From contig CAJJQT010000145.1 in assembly GCA_905193995.1 (NCBI GenBank), positions 1 to 5,396 of the forward strand: 5,396 nt of DNA, written 5' to 3'. Position numbers and translations under genes: made by a program. Origin of the DNA: an uncultured Porphyromonadaceae bacterium (GTDB lineage: Bacteria > Bacteroidota > Bacteroidia > Bacteroidales > Muribaculaceae). Position 1 is the stretch's first letter. Every line of letters starts with the position of its first letter. Below are positions 1-5,396 of the stretch, piece by piece. The notes under the pieces were generated by a model. The model was not told the DNA's origin and ran no database searches. It was given only the letters and a program-made list of their open reading frames with translations.

Positions 1-329
1 GGGTTGTCGGTGAACATCTTCAGCGGGAACATCACGTTGCCGAGCACGGTCTCCGAGTCGAAGAGCGCCGAGCCCTGAAAGAGCATGCCGATTTCCTTGC
101 GCAGGTCCTTGACCTGACCGGCATCCATCTGCAGCAGATCGCGGCCGTCGAAAAGTATCTGTCCGTGTTCAGGACGCAGCAGCCCTACGAGCGACTTCAT
201 CAGCACGGTCTTGCCCGAGCCGCTCTGGCCGATGATCAGGTTGGTTTTGCCGGTGTAGAAGGTGGCATCGATGTCGTGAAGCACCGTCTTGTCGTCGAAC
301 GACTTGGTCACGTTTTTAACTTCGATCAT
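1..329 (-). CDS. mlaF: Mla-type phospholipid ABC transporter, ATP-binding subunit (partial, C-terminus outside window)
   Basis: This is the ATPase that drives an MCE/Mla lipid transporter at the cytoplasmic face of the inner membrane. The first 109 residues are visible and the rest lies beyond the left edge. The start reads MIEVKNVTKSF. A Walker A motif GQSGSGKT sits at residues 34-41 and the Q-loop glutamine at about 85 in the stretch GMLFQGSALFDS. 'FQGSALFDS' followed by 'TVLGNVMFPL' is the pattern I associate with MlaF-type ATPases rather than generic ABC proteins. The signature, Walker B and H-loop are not in view. The ATG overlaps the stop of the permease gene by four bases (ATGA), so the two are almost certainly co-transcribed and translationally coupled. 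In this family an MCE-domain (MlaD-like) gene often follows, but that cannot be seen here. The ATPase call is very safe and the Mla assignment rests on the permease next door. Confidence 0.9.
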   Translation of the reverse strand, partial: MIEVKNVTKSFDDKTVLHDIDATFYTGKTNLIIGQSGSGKTVLMKSLVGLLRPEHGQILFDGRDLLQMDAGQVKDLRKEIGMLFQGSALFDSETVLGNVMFPLKMFTDN

Positions 330-1075
330 TGCAGCAGCAGTTTGGTGAGTAAGACATCAAAGAGGAGTATCAGGATAGAGGAGGCCACCACGCCGTTGGT
401 GCTCGACTTGCCCACGTCGAGGGCACCGCCCTTGACGTAGTAGCCGTAGAACGAGGCCACCGACGCTATGATGTAGGCGAATACGACCGACTTGATCAGA
501 CCGTACCACACGTACCATTCCTGGAACAGGGCCTGCAGGCCGTAGACGAACTTCGATACCGTGATGATGTCGGTCAGCACGGCCACGAGCCAGCCGCCGA
601 CTATCGAGGTGGCCATGCAGATGATCACGAGCGCCGGCATGAAGAACACGAAGCCCACGATCTTCGGGAGCACCAGGAAGTTGGCCGAGTTGACGCCCAT
701 GATCTCGAGCGCGTCGATCTGCTCGGTGACGCGCATGGTACCGATTTCGGAAGCGATGTTCGATCCGACCTTTCCGGCCAGGATAAGGCACAGGATCGAG
801 TTGGAGAATTCGAGCAGCACGATGTCGCGCGTGGCCAGGCCGACGGAGTAGGCCGGGATCAGCGGCGAAGCGATGTTGAGCTGCATCTGTATGGCGATCA
901 CCGCGCCGATGAACAGCGAGATGATGATGACAAGCGGTATGGAATCGATGCCGAGCTTCACGATCTCCTGGACGGTGCGGCGGAAAAACTCGCGCCACCG
1001 GTCGGGTATCGAGAATACACGGCGTATGAACAGGCAGTAGCGGCCGAATGTGGCCAGCGAGGATGTCAGAACCAT
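326..1075 (-). CDS. mlaE: MlaE-family ABC transporter permease (phospholipid trafficking)
   Basis: A 249-residue integral inner-membrane permease, close to the usual 250-260 of MlaE. It forms the channel core of the MlaFEDB-like complex, which moves phospholipids between the inner membrane and the periplasmic side to keep the outer membrane asymmetric. Visible features are an amphipathic N-terminus (1-40), hydrophobic segments at about 46-64, 86-101, 137-170, 194-212 and 229-247, and the family's conserved stretch at about 102-128, which includes EIGTMRVTEQIDALEIMGVN. A second conserved patch, GGALDVGKSSTNGVV, lies at 216-230. The ATG at 1075 is preceded by an A-rich leader without a Shine-Dalgarno, normal for Bacteroidetes, and by a good -7 box. 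The gene runs straight into mlaF with an ATGA overlap. Lipid direction and exact substrate cannot be read from sequence. Confidence 0.93.
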   Translation of the reverse strand: MVLTSSLATFGRYCLFIRRVFSIPDRWREFFRRTVQEIVKLGIDSIPLVIIISLFIGAVIAIQMQLNIASPLIPAYSVGLATRDIVLLEFSNSILCLILAGKVGSNIASEIGTMRVTEQIDALEIMGVNSANFLVLPKIVGFVFFMPALVIICMATSIVGGWLVAVLTDIITVSKFVYGLQALFQEWYVWYGLIKSVVFAYIIASVASFYGYYVKGGALDVGKSSTNGVVASSILILLFDVLLTKLLLQ

Positions 1076-1098
1076 ATTCTAATTTTCTATTGTTTCAA

Positions 1099-1128
1099 CA
1101 AAGGTAAACATTTTCCTGCAAACAGCAG
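1099..1128 (-). promoter_or_regulatory. Bacteroidetes-type promoter for mlaE-mlaF
   Basis: On the minus strand a perfect -7 box TACCTTTG (consensus TAnnTTTG) lies at 1099-1106. CTG at 1126-1128, 19 bases upstream, is a 2-of-3 match to the -33 TTG. Transcription would start near 1092, leaving a short AT-rich leader of roughly 17 bases before the mlaE ATG. The -7 element is strong and the -33 weak. Confidence 0.6.
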
Positions 1129-1169
1129 TTCATGTTCTTCCGAAATTATACGTCATTGCCATCTTTGTC

Positions 1170-1181
1170 GGCAAATTTGCC
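1170..1181. promoter_or_regulatory. Perfect 12-base palindrome in divergent promoter region (possible operator)
   Basis: GGCAAATTTGCC is its own reverse complement over all 12 bases. It lies about 20 bases upstream of the udk -33 element and about 40 bases upstream of the mlaE -33 element, between the two divergent promoters. Its symmetry fits a homodimeric regulator, but no partner protein is encoded here. It may also be a chance feature of AT-rich sequence. Confidence 0.35.
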
Positions 1182-1200
1182 AAAAATCGGCCGCGCCACA

Positions 1201-1230
1201 TTGATTTTTCAAAACAAATCCGTAACTTCG
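1201..1230 (+). promoter_or_regulatory. Bacteroidetes-type promoter for udk-lptB (and probably the receptor)
   Basis: TTG at 1201-1203, a 19-base spacer, then TAACTTCG at 1223-1230 match the Bacteroidetes housekeeping promoter (TTG, 19-21 bases, TAnnTTTG) with one mismatch in the -7 box. The expected start near 1237 leaves a leader of about 36 bases before the udk ATG at 1273. This also argues against the in-frame upstream ATG at 1132 as the udk start, because that start would lie upstream of the promoter. Confidence 0.7.
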
Positions 1231-1272
1231 CGCAAAGTTTTTCACAACGTCCAACATTATTACTTCAAGGAT

Positions 1273-1890
1273 ATGATTATAATCGGCATTGCAGGCGGCA
1301 CCGGCAGCGGCAAGACCACCGTGGTGAACAAGATCATCCAGAGCCTACCGGCCGGCGAAGTCGCCGTGATTCCCCAGGACTCGTACTACAAGGACTCGAG
1401 CCATGTGCCTGTCGAGGAACGCGCGAAGATCAACTTCGACGAGCCCGGAGCGATCGAGTGGACCCTGCTTGTCGAACATCTTGAAAAACTGCGCCGGGGC
1501 GAGACGATACAGATGCCGACCTATTCCTATCTGACCTGTACCCGCCAGCCCGAGACCGTGGAAGTGCGGCCGAGCGACGTAGTGATTGTCGAGGGCATAC
1601 TCGTGCTCACAGATCCAGTGCTCCGCGACATGATGGACATCAAGGTCTTTGTCGACGCCGATGCCGACGACCGCCTCATCCGCGTCATTGCCCGCGACTG
1701 CATCGAGCGCGGCCGCACGCCGCAGATGGTCATTGACCGCTATCAGGACGTACTCAAGCCCATGCACTGCCAGTACATCGAGCCCTGCAAGCGCTTCGCC
1801 GACCTCATCGTGCCGCAGGGCGGCTCCAACATCGTGGCCATCAACCTGCTGACCGACTACATCGACAGCCGTCTGAAAAAAGCCCACTGA
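1273..1890 (+). CDS. udk: Uridine/cytidine kinase
   Basis: A cytosolic pyrimidine-salvage enzyme that phosphorylates uridine and usually cytidine to UMP and CMP. It has 205 residues against about 213 in E. coli Udk. Walker A GGTGSGKT lies at 8-15. The catalytic aspartate is in PQDSYYKD (Asp36), NFD at 54-56 matches the ribose-binding aspartate of human UCK2, VEGIL follows the Walker B strand, and RDCIERGR supplies the lid arginines. Two positions deviate: the usual HPDA after NFD reads EPGA (57-60), and Cys89 replaces the histidine that contacts the base in human UCK2. The start at 1273 gives [14 protein letters not shown] at the normal distance from Walker A. An in-frame ATG at 1132 would add 47 unrelated residues and lies upstream of the promoter. 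It is the first gene of the rightward unit, and lptB begins 7 bases after its stop. Confidence 0.94.
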   Translation: MIIIGIAGGTGSGKTTVVNKIIQSLPAGEVAVIPQDSYYKDSSHVPVEERAKINFDEPGAIEWTLLVEHLEKLRRGETIQMPTYSYLTCTRQPETVEVRPSDVVIVEGILVLTDPVLRDMMDIKVFVDADADDRLIRVIARDCIERGRTPQMVIDRYQDVLKPMHCQYIEPCKRFADLIVPQGGSNIVAINLLTDYIDSRLKKAH

Positions 1891-1897
1891 CCGACCT

Positions 1898-2803
1898 ATG
1901 GCACTGCAATACAGACTCGACCGCAACAGGGATGAGAACGATCCCGTGCCCAATATTCTGAACCTCGAGGATCCTGTGGCCGCCGAACAGCGCGCTGTCG
2001 AGGACGCAGCCACCGAGGCCGACCTCGAAGGCGTAGACTCCGAGGAAATCCCCGCCGAGGATACCCGCATGGTGCTCCGCACCGACAATCTTGTCAAGAA
2101 GTACGGCAAGCGCACCGTGGCCAACCACGTCAGCATCGACGTGAAGCAGGGCGAGATCGTCGGTCTGCTCGGCCCGAACGGCGCCGGCAAGACGACCACA
2201 TTCTACATGACGACCGGCCTGATCACGCCCAACGAAGGCCGTATATTCCTCAACGACCAGGACATAACCAAGGCTCCGGTCTACAAGCGCGCCCGCCTCG
2301 GCATCGGCTATCTGGCCCAGGACGCCTCCGTCTTCCGCAAGCTCTCGGTAGAGGACAATATCCGCGCCGTGCTGCAGCTCACCCCGACAACCAAGGAATA
2401 CCAGCGCGAGAAGCTCGAAAGCCTCATCGCCGAGTTCAGCCTCGAAAAAGTGCGCAGGAACATGGGCGACCAGCTGTCGGGCGGCGAGCGCCGTCGCACC
2501 GAGATCGCCCGCTGCCTGGCCATCGACCCTAAATTCATCATGCTCGACGAACCCTTCGCCGGCGTCGACCCGATAGCCGTGGAGGACATCCAGAACGTCA
2601 TCTTCAAGCTGAAGGACAAGAACATCGGCATCCTCATCACCGACCACAACGCGCCGCAGGTGCTTTCGATCACCGACCGCGCCTACCTGCTGTTCGAGGG
2701 CCGCATCCTGTTTCAGGGTACACCCGAGGAACTCGCGTCCAACCAGGTTGTCCGTCAGAAATACCTCGGCTCCAACTTCATCTACACGCCCCGCAATAAG
2801 TAA
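1898..2803 (+). CDS. lptB: Lipopolysaccharide export ABC transporter ATPase LptB with acidic N-terminal extension
   Basis: ATPase that works with LptF and LptG to extract lipopolysaccharide from the inner membrane and push it along the Lpt bridge. Motifs with the long start: Walker A GPNGAGKT (92-99), Q-loop Gln141, signature LSGGE (193-197), Walker B with FIMLDEPF (213-220, catalytic Glu218), D-loop GVD (222-224) and H-loop His250. [13 protein letters not shown] and [18 protein letters not shown] are LptB-specific in style, as is YLG near the end. It is 301 residues long against about 241 in E. coli. The excess is a 57-residue N-terminal stretch with 17 acidic and 5 basic residues. A conventional start would be Met58 at 2069 ([17 protein letters not shown]). 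I kept the upstream ATG because it follows the udk stop by 7 bases and the stretch has the same GC-rich codon use as the core. Using 2069 would leave a 178-base gap. Confidence 0.93.
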   Translation: MALQYRLDRNRDENDPVPNILNLEDPVAAEQRAVEDAATEADLEGVDSEEIPAEDTRMVLRTDNLVKKYGKRTVANHVSIDVKQGEIVGLLGPNGAGKTTTFYMTTGLITPNEGRIFLNDQDITKAPVYKRARLGIGYLAQDASVFRKLSVEDNIRAVLQLTPTTKEYQREKLESLIAEFSLEKVRRNMGDQLSGGERRRTEIARCLAIDPKFIMLDEPFAGVDPIAVEDIQNVIFKLKDKNIGILITDHNAPQVLSITDRAYLLFEGRILFQGTPEELASNQVVRQKYLGSNFIYTPRNK

Positions 2804-2841
2804 GAGCGTGCGCCGACGCAATAAACCGGCCTGATCTTCGT

Positions 2842-2866
2842 TATACATAAGATTAATTTTTGTATA
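2842..2866. repeat. Inverted repeat spanning the receptor start region
   Basis: TATACA (2842-2847) and TGTATA (2861-2866) are perfect 6-base inverted arms separated by 13 AT-rich bases. The right arm includes the A of the receptor's ATG. As RNA this could fold into a weak AU hairpin at the start codon, and as DNA it could be a protein site. It is short enough to be chance. Confidence 0.35.
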
Positions 2867-5286
2867 TGAAGATCCGACCGCTTATCATATTTCTCACATT
2901 TATTGCCTCAGCCCTTGGCGTCGTGGCTGCGCCTGTCCGCATCCTCGGCCTCGTCACCGACGAGAACAACGAGCCGATGGAGTTTGTCAGCGTCCACATC
3001 AAGGGCACGCAGATCGGCGCCACGACCGGCCTCGACGGCAAATATTCAGTATCCGTACCCGAGAACGACACCATCCGCGTGGTGTTTTCGTGCATCGGCT
3101 ACGAGGATTCGATGCGGCGTCTGATCGACCCCAAGGGCGACGTGACGGTGAATGTGAAGATGCAGCCCAAGTCGTATGAGCTGACGGGCGTCGAAGTGAC
3201 CGACATACAGAAGCAGACCGGAGCGCTGCAGAAGATCGACATAGGCTCGTCGCATATCACTCCTACGGCGTCGGGCAACGGGGTCGAGGACATCATCGGC
3301 ACGATGGCCGGAGTGGCCTCGGGCAACGAGATGTCGAGCCAGTACAACGTCCGCGGCGGCACCTACGACGAGAACCTCGTCTATATCAACGGTATCGAGG
3401 TCTACCGCCCGCAGCTCGTCTCATCGGGCCAGCAGGAGGGTCTGAGCATCATCAATCCCGACATGGTGGGAGCAGTCAGCTTCTCGACCGGCGGCTTTCC
3501 GGCGCGCTACGGCGACAAGATGTCGAGTGTGCTCGACATCACCTACCGGCAGCCCGAGTCGTTCGAGGGGGCGGCGTCGCTGTCGCTAATGGGAGGCTCG
3601 CTGACGCTGGGGTCGTCGTCGCGGCGCTTCACGCAGCTCCACGGCATCCGTTACAAGAGCAACTCCTCGCTGCTCAGCTCGATGGATGACAAGGGCGAGT
3701 ACGATCCGCGTTTCTTCGACTACCAGACGAACATGACCTACCGCTTCAGCGACAAGTTCGACGTGTCGTTCCTGGGCAACATCGCCATCAACAACTATAA
3801 GTTCATACCGCACAACCGCACCACCAACTTCGGCACCTCGACCGACGCCAAGCAGTTCAAGGTCTACTTCGACGGAGGCGAGAAGGACAAGTTCGAGACG
3901 TGGTTCGGCGCCCTGAGTCTGCGCTACAAACCTTCGAAGAAGACCGAATTCACGCTGCTGACGTCGGGCTTCCTGACCAACGAGCTTGTGGCCTACGACA
4001 TATCGGGCGAATACTGGCTCGACCAGGCCGGCACATCGGGCGGCGGCAGCAATGAAGGTTCCGTAGGCGGTGAACTCGGAGTGGGCCGCTACCACGAGCA
4101 CGCCCGCAACCGCCTGAAGGCATCCGTCTTCCAGGTCGCTCTGCGCGGCATGACCGGCATCAGCAACCATACACTGGACTACGGCCTGTCGTTCAACGCC
4201 GAAAACATCCGCGACCGCTCGCGCGAATGGGAGCTGCGCGACTCGGCCGGCTACTCGCTGCCGTTCGACCCGGACGCGCTCAAAGTGGTATATAACCTTG
4301 ACTCGCGCCACGATCTGTCGTCGACCCGCATGGCCTTCTACGTGCAGGATACATACCGCCTGTCGACGTCGGCCGGCTACCTGAACATCAACGGCGGCGT
4401 GCGCATGAGCTACTGGTCGTACAACAAGGAATTCCTCATCAGCCCGCGCATCAATCTCGGCTTCGTGCCGGACCGCGCTCCGAAATGGGCATTCCGCTTC
4501 GCCACCGGCCTCTACTATCAGTCGCCATTCTACAAGGAATACCGGCGCCCAGTGTCGGATGACCTCGGCAATACGATCATCGAGCTGAACGACAACATCA
4601 AGTCGCCGCGCAGCCTGCAGTTTATCGCCGGAGCCGACTACACGTTCCGATCGTTCAACCGACCGTTCAAGCTGACGGCCGAGGCCTACTACAAGGCCAT
4701 GTCGGATCTCATACCGTTTGAGGTCGACAACCTGAAGCTGACCTATTCGGGCGAGAATCTCACTGACGGCTACGCCATGGGCGTGGATTTCAAGCTGTTC
4801 GGCCAGTTTGTGCCGGGCAGTGACTCCTGGATCAGCTTCTCGCTTATGAAAACCAACGAGAAACTCAACGGCGTGAACGTGCCCCGACCGACTGACCGAC
4901 GCTACGGGTTCGCTCTTTTCTTCACAGACTATTTCCCGAAATTTCCGCGTCTGAAATTCAGCCTGCGGGGCATATTCAACGACGGATTGCCCACAACGGC
5001 GCCGCGTCACGGACGCGACCAGGGCTATTTCCGCGCGCCGGCCTACAAGCGAGTCGACGTAGGGCTGTCGTACGGCCTCGTCACTCCGGCCGATGCCGAG
5101 AAGCGTCAGAGCGGCTTCCTGAGCCATTTCAAAAGCGTCTGGCTGGGCGTCGACTGCTTCAATCTGTTCGACATCTCGAACGTCAGCAGCTACTATTGGG
5201 TCACGGACGTCAACAACATCCAGTATGCCGTGCCGAACTATCTGACCCGTCGCCAGATCAATGTGCGGCTTTCGGTAGAGTTTTAA
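2866..5286 (+). CDS. TonB-dependent outer-membrane receptor with carboxypeptidase-regulatory-like domain
   Basis: An 806-residue outer-membrane transporter. Residues 1-22 form a Sec signal peptide (MKIRPLIIFLTFIASALG, then VVAA; probable cleavage before PVRI). Residues 25-100 are a carboxypeptidase-regulatory-like β-sandwich (GLVTDENNEPMEFVSVHIKG, then GATTGLDGKYSV). ELTGVEV at 105-111 leads into the plug at about 125-228, with NVRGGTYDENLVYINGIEVYRP and SFSTGGFPARYGDKMSSVLDI. The rest is a β-barrel ending in LSVEF, the terminal aromatic expected for Bam-dependent insertion. It is shorter than SusC proteins (about 1000 residues) and no SusD partner follows, so it is not a typical glycan-uptake pair. 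The ligand is unknown. ATG 2866 is preferred over TTG 2860. No promoter was found in the 62-base gap, so read-through from udk-lptB is likely. A glycine/serine-rich segment at 389-407 looks like an extracellular loop. Confidence 0.93.
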   Translation: MKIRPLIIFLTFIASALGVVAAPVRILGLVTDENNEPMEFVSVHIKGTQIGATTGLDGKYSVSVPENDTIRVVFSCIGYEDSMRRLIDPKGDVTVNVKMQPKSYELTGVEVTDIQKQTGALQKIDIGSSHITPTASGNGVEDIIGTMAGVASGNEMSSQYNVRGGTYDENLVYINGIEVYRPQLVSSGQQEGLSIINPDMVGAVSFSTGGFPARYGDKMSSVLDITYRQPESFEGAASLSLMGGSLTLGSSSRRFTQLHGIRYKSNSSLLSSMDDKGEYDPRFFDYQTNMTYRFSDKFDVSFLGNIAINNYKFIPHNRTTNFGTSTDAKQFKVYFDGGEKDKFETWFGALSLRYKPSKKTEFTLLTSGFLTNELVAYDISGEYWLDQAGTSGGGSNEGSVGGELGVGRYHEHARNRLKASVFQVALRGMTGISNHTLDYGLSFNAENIRDRSREWELRDSAGYSLPFDPDALKVVYNLDSRHDLSSTRMAFYVQDTYRLSTSAGYLNINGGVRMSYWSYNKEFLISPRINLGFVPDRAPKWAFRFATGLYYQSPFYKEYRRPVSDDLGNTIIELNDNIKSPRSLQFIAGADYTFRSFNRPFKLTAEAYYKAMSDLIPFEVDNLKLTYSGENLTDGYAMGVDFKLFGQFVPGSDSWISFSLMKTNEKLNGVNVPRPTDRRYGFALFFTDYFPKFPRLKFSLRGIFNDGLPTTAPRHGRDQGYFRAPAYKRVDVGLSYGLVTPADAEKRQSGFLSHFKSVWLGVDCFNLFDISNVSSYYWVTDVNNIQYAVPNYLTRRQINVRLSVEF

Positions 5287-5312
5287 AACCAACGATGTCA
5301 ATGTGCGCTTTT

Positions 5313-5350
5313 CATAAGTGACGTCGCTGCGCGACGAGCTTATGGTTTTT
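5313..5350 (+). terminator. Rho-independent terminator after the receptor gene
   Basis: The outer stem CATAAG (5313-5318) pairs with CTTATG (5339-5344). Inside it, CGTCGC (5322-5327) pairs with GCGACG (5331-5336) around a TGC loop, with a small internal loop between the two stems. Five T's follow at 5346-5350. It lies 26 bases after the receptor stop. The other strand lacks a T-run after the hairpin, so it should work only rightward. Confidence 0.68.
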
Positions 5351-5366
5351 AAGGATTAGTGTCGCT

Positions 5367-5396
5367 ATGTCATGGCGGGATCTCCTATTATCAGAG
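5367..5396 (+). CDS. Possible first codons of a next gene, perhaps a dGTP triphosphohydrolase (partial)
   Basis: An ATG 16 bases past the terminator T-run opens a frame that runs to the window edge, reading MSWRDLLLSE. This resembles, from memory, the 'MNW..LLS' beginning of Bacteroidetes dGTP triphosphohydrolases (dgt), which often sit near lipid A genes. Ten residues are too few to be sure. No promoter matching the consensus was found between the terminator and this ATG, and the codons CTA, TTA and TCA are unlike the GC-rich neighbours, although gene starts are often AT-richer. It could equally be non-coding, or the region could hold the end of a convergent gene (a minus-strand frame ending LIIGDPAMT is also open). 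Confidence 0.25.
   Translation, partial: MSWRDLLLSE

Noticed and set aside
165..440. A 91-codon plus-strand open frame over the mlaF/mlaE junction.
   Set aside because: It is antisense to two well-supported genes and shows no domain.
1132..1272. In-frame upstream extension of udk from ATG 1132.
   Set aside because: It lies upstream of and across the udk promoter, is AT-rich, and adds 47 residues not expected in the family, while ATG 1273 gives the standard N-terminus.
2806..2819. Possible terminator GCGT-N6-ACGC after lptB.
   Set aside because: The stem is only four base pairs and no T-run follows, so read-through to the receptor is more likely.
1841..2848. A 335-codon minus-strand open frame over lptB, with a 284-codon one over udk and the lptB start (1345-2199).
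   Set aside because: Both are shadows of clear ATPase and kinase genes. They lack family motifs and arise from the biased codon use.
2852..2862. TTAATTTTTG just before the receptor as a -7 promoter box.
   Set aside because: The spacing inside the box is off by one, and transcription would start downstream of the ATG.
3586..5301. A 571-codon open frame antisense to the receptor gene.
   Set aside because: It mirrors the receptor in a GC-rich region with few stop codons. Its translation has no recognisable domain, and the sense strand encodes an unmistakable receptor.
5363..5377. Small hairpin CGCTAT-GTC-ATGGCG near the right edge.
   Set aside because: It has six pairs including a G-T wobble and no T-run, and overlaps a possible start codon; probably chance.

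Overview
This window looks like ordinary chromosomal core sequence from a GC-rich member of the Bacteroidales. Three things point there. The AT-rich gaps carry promoters close to the Bacteroidetes form (TTG, about 19 bases, TAnnTTTG). The genes lack convincing Shine-Dalgarno sequences. The last full gene is a TonB-dependent receptor with a carboxypeptidase-regulatory-like N-terminal domain, typical of the phylum. The strong preference for G or C at third codon positions would suit a high-GC gut group (Muribaculaceae or Alistipes-like), but the sequence alone does not settle the family.

Layout. Positions 1-1075 hold a leftward pair, mlaE (permease) followed by mlaF (ATPase, cut by the window edge), joined by a 4-base ATGA overlap. 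They encode the inner-membrane core of an Mla-type phospholipid transporter. A 197-base divergent gap (1076-1272) carries one promoter for each direction and a perfect 12-base palindrome between them. Rightward come udk (uridine/cytidine kinase, 1273-1890), then 7 bases later lptB (ATPase of the lipopolysaccharide exporter, 1898-2803), then a 62-base gap and an 806-residue TonB-dependent outer-membrane receptor (2866-5286). A GC-rich hairpin followed by five T's (5313-5350) closes this unit. The last 30 bases may be the first codons of another rightward gene.

How it works together. Four of the five well-supported genes serve the envelope. Mla moves phospholipid between the membranes, LptB powers lipopolysaccharide export, and the receptor imports an unknown ligand through the outer membrane. 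udk, a pyrimidine-salvage enzyme, leads the rightward unit and probably supplies its promoter.

I found no mobile element, CRISPR array, RNA gene or clearly new system. The points most worth a second look are a 57-residue acidic extension on LptB, the palindrome in the divergent promoter region, an inverted repeat over the receptor start codon, and an unusual residue at the base-specificity position of Udk.
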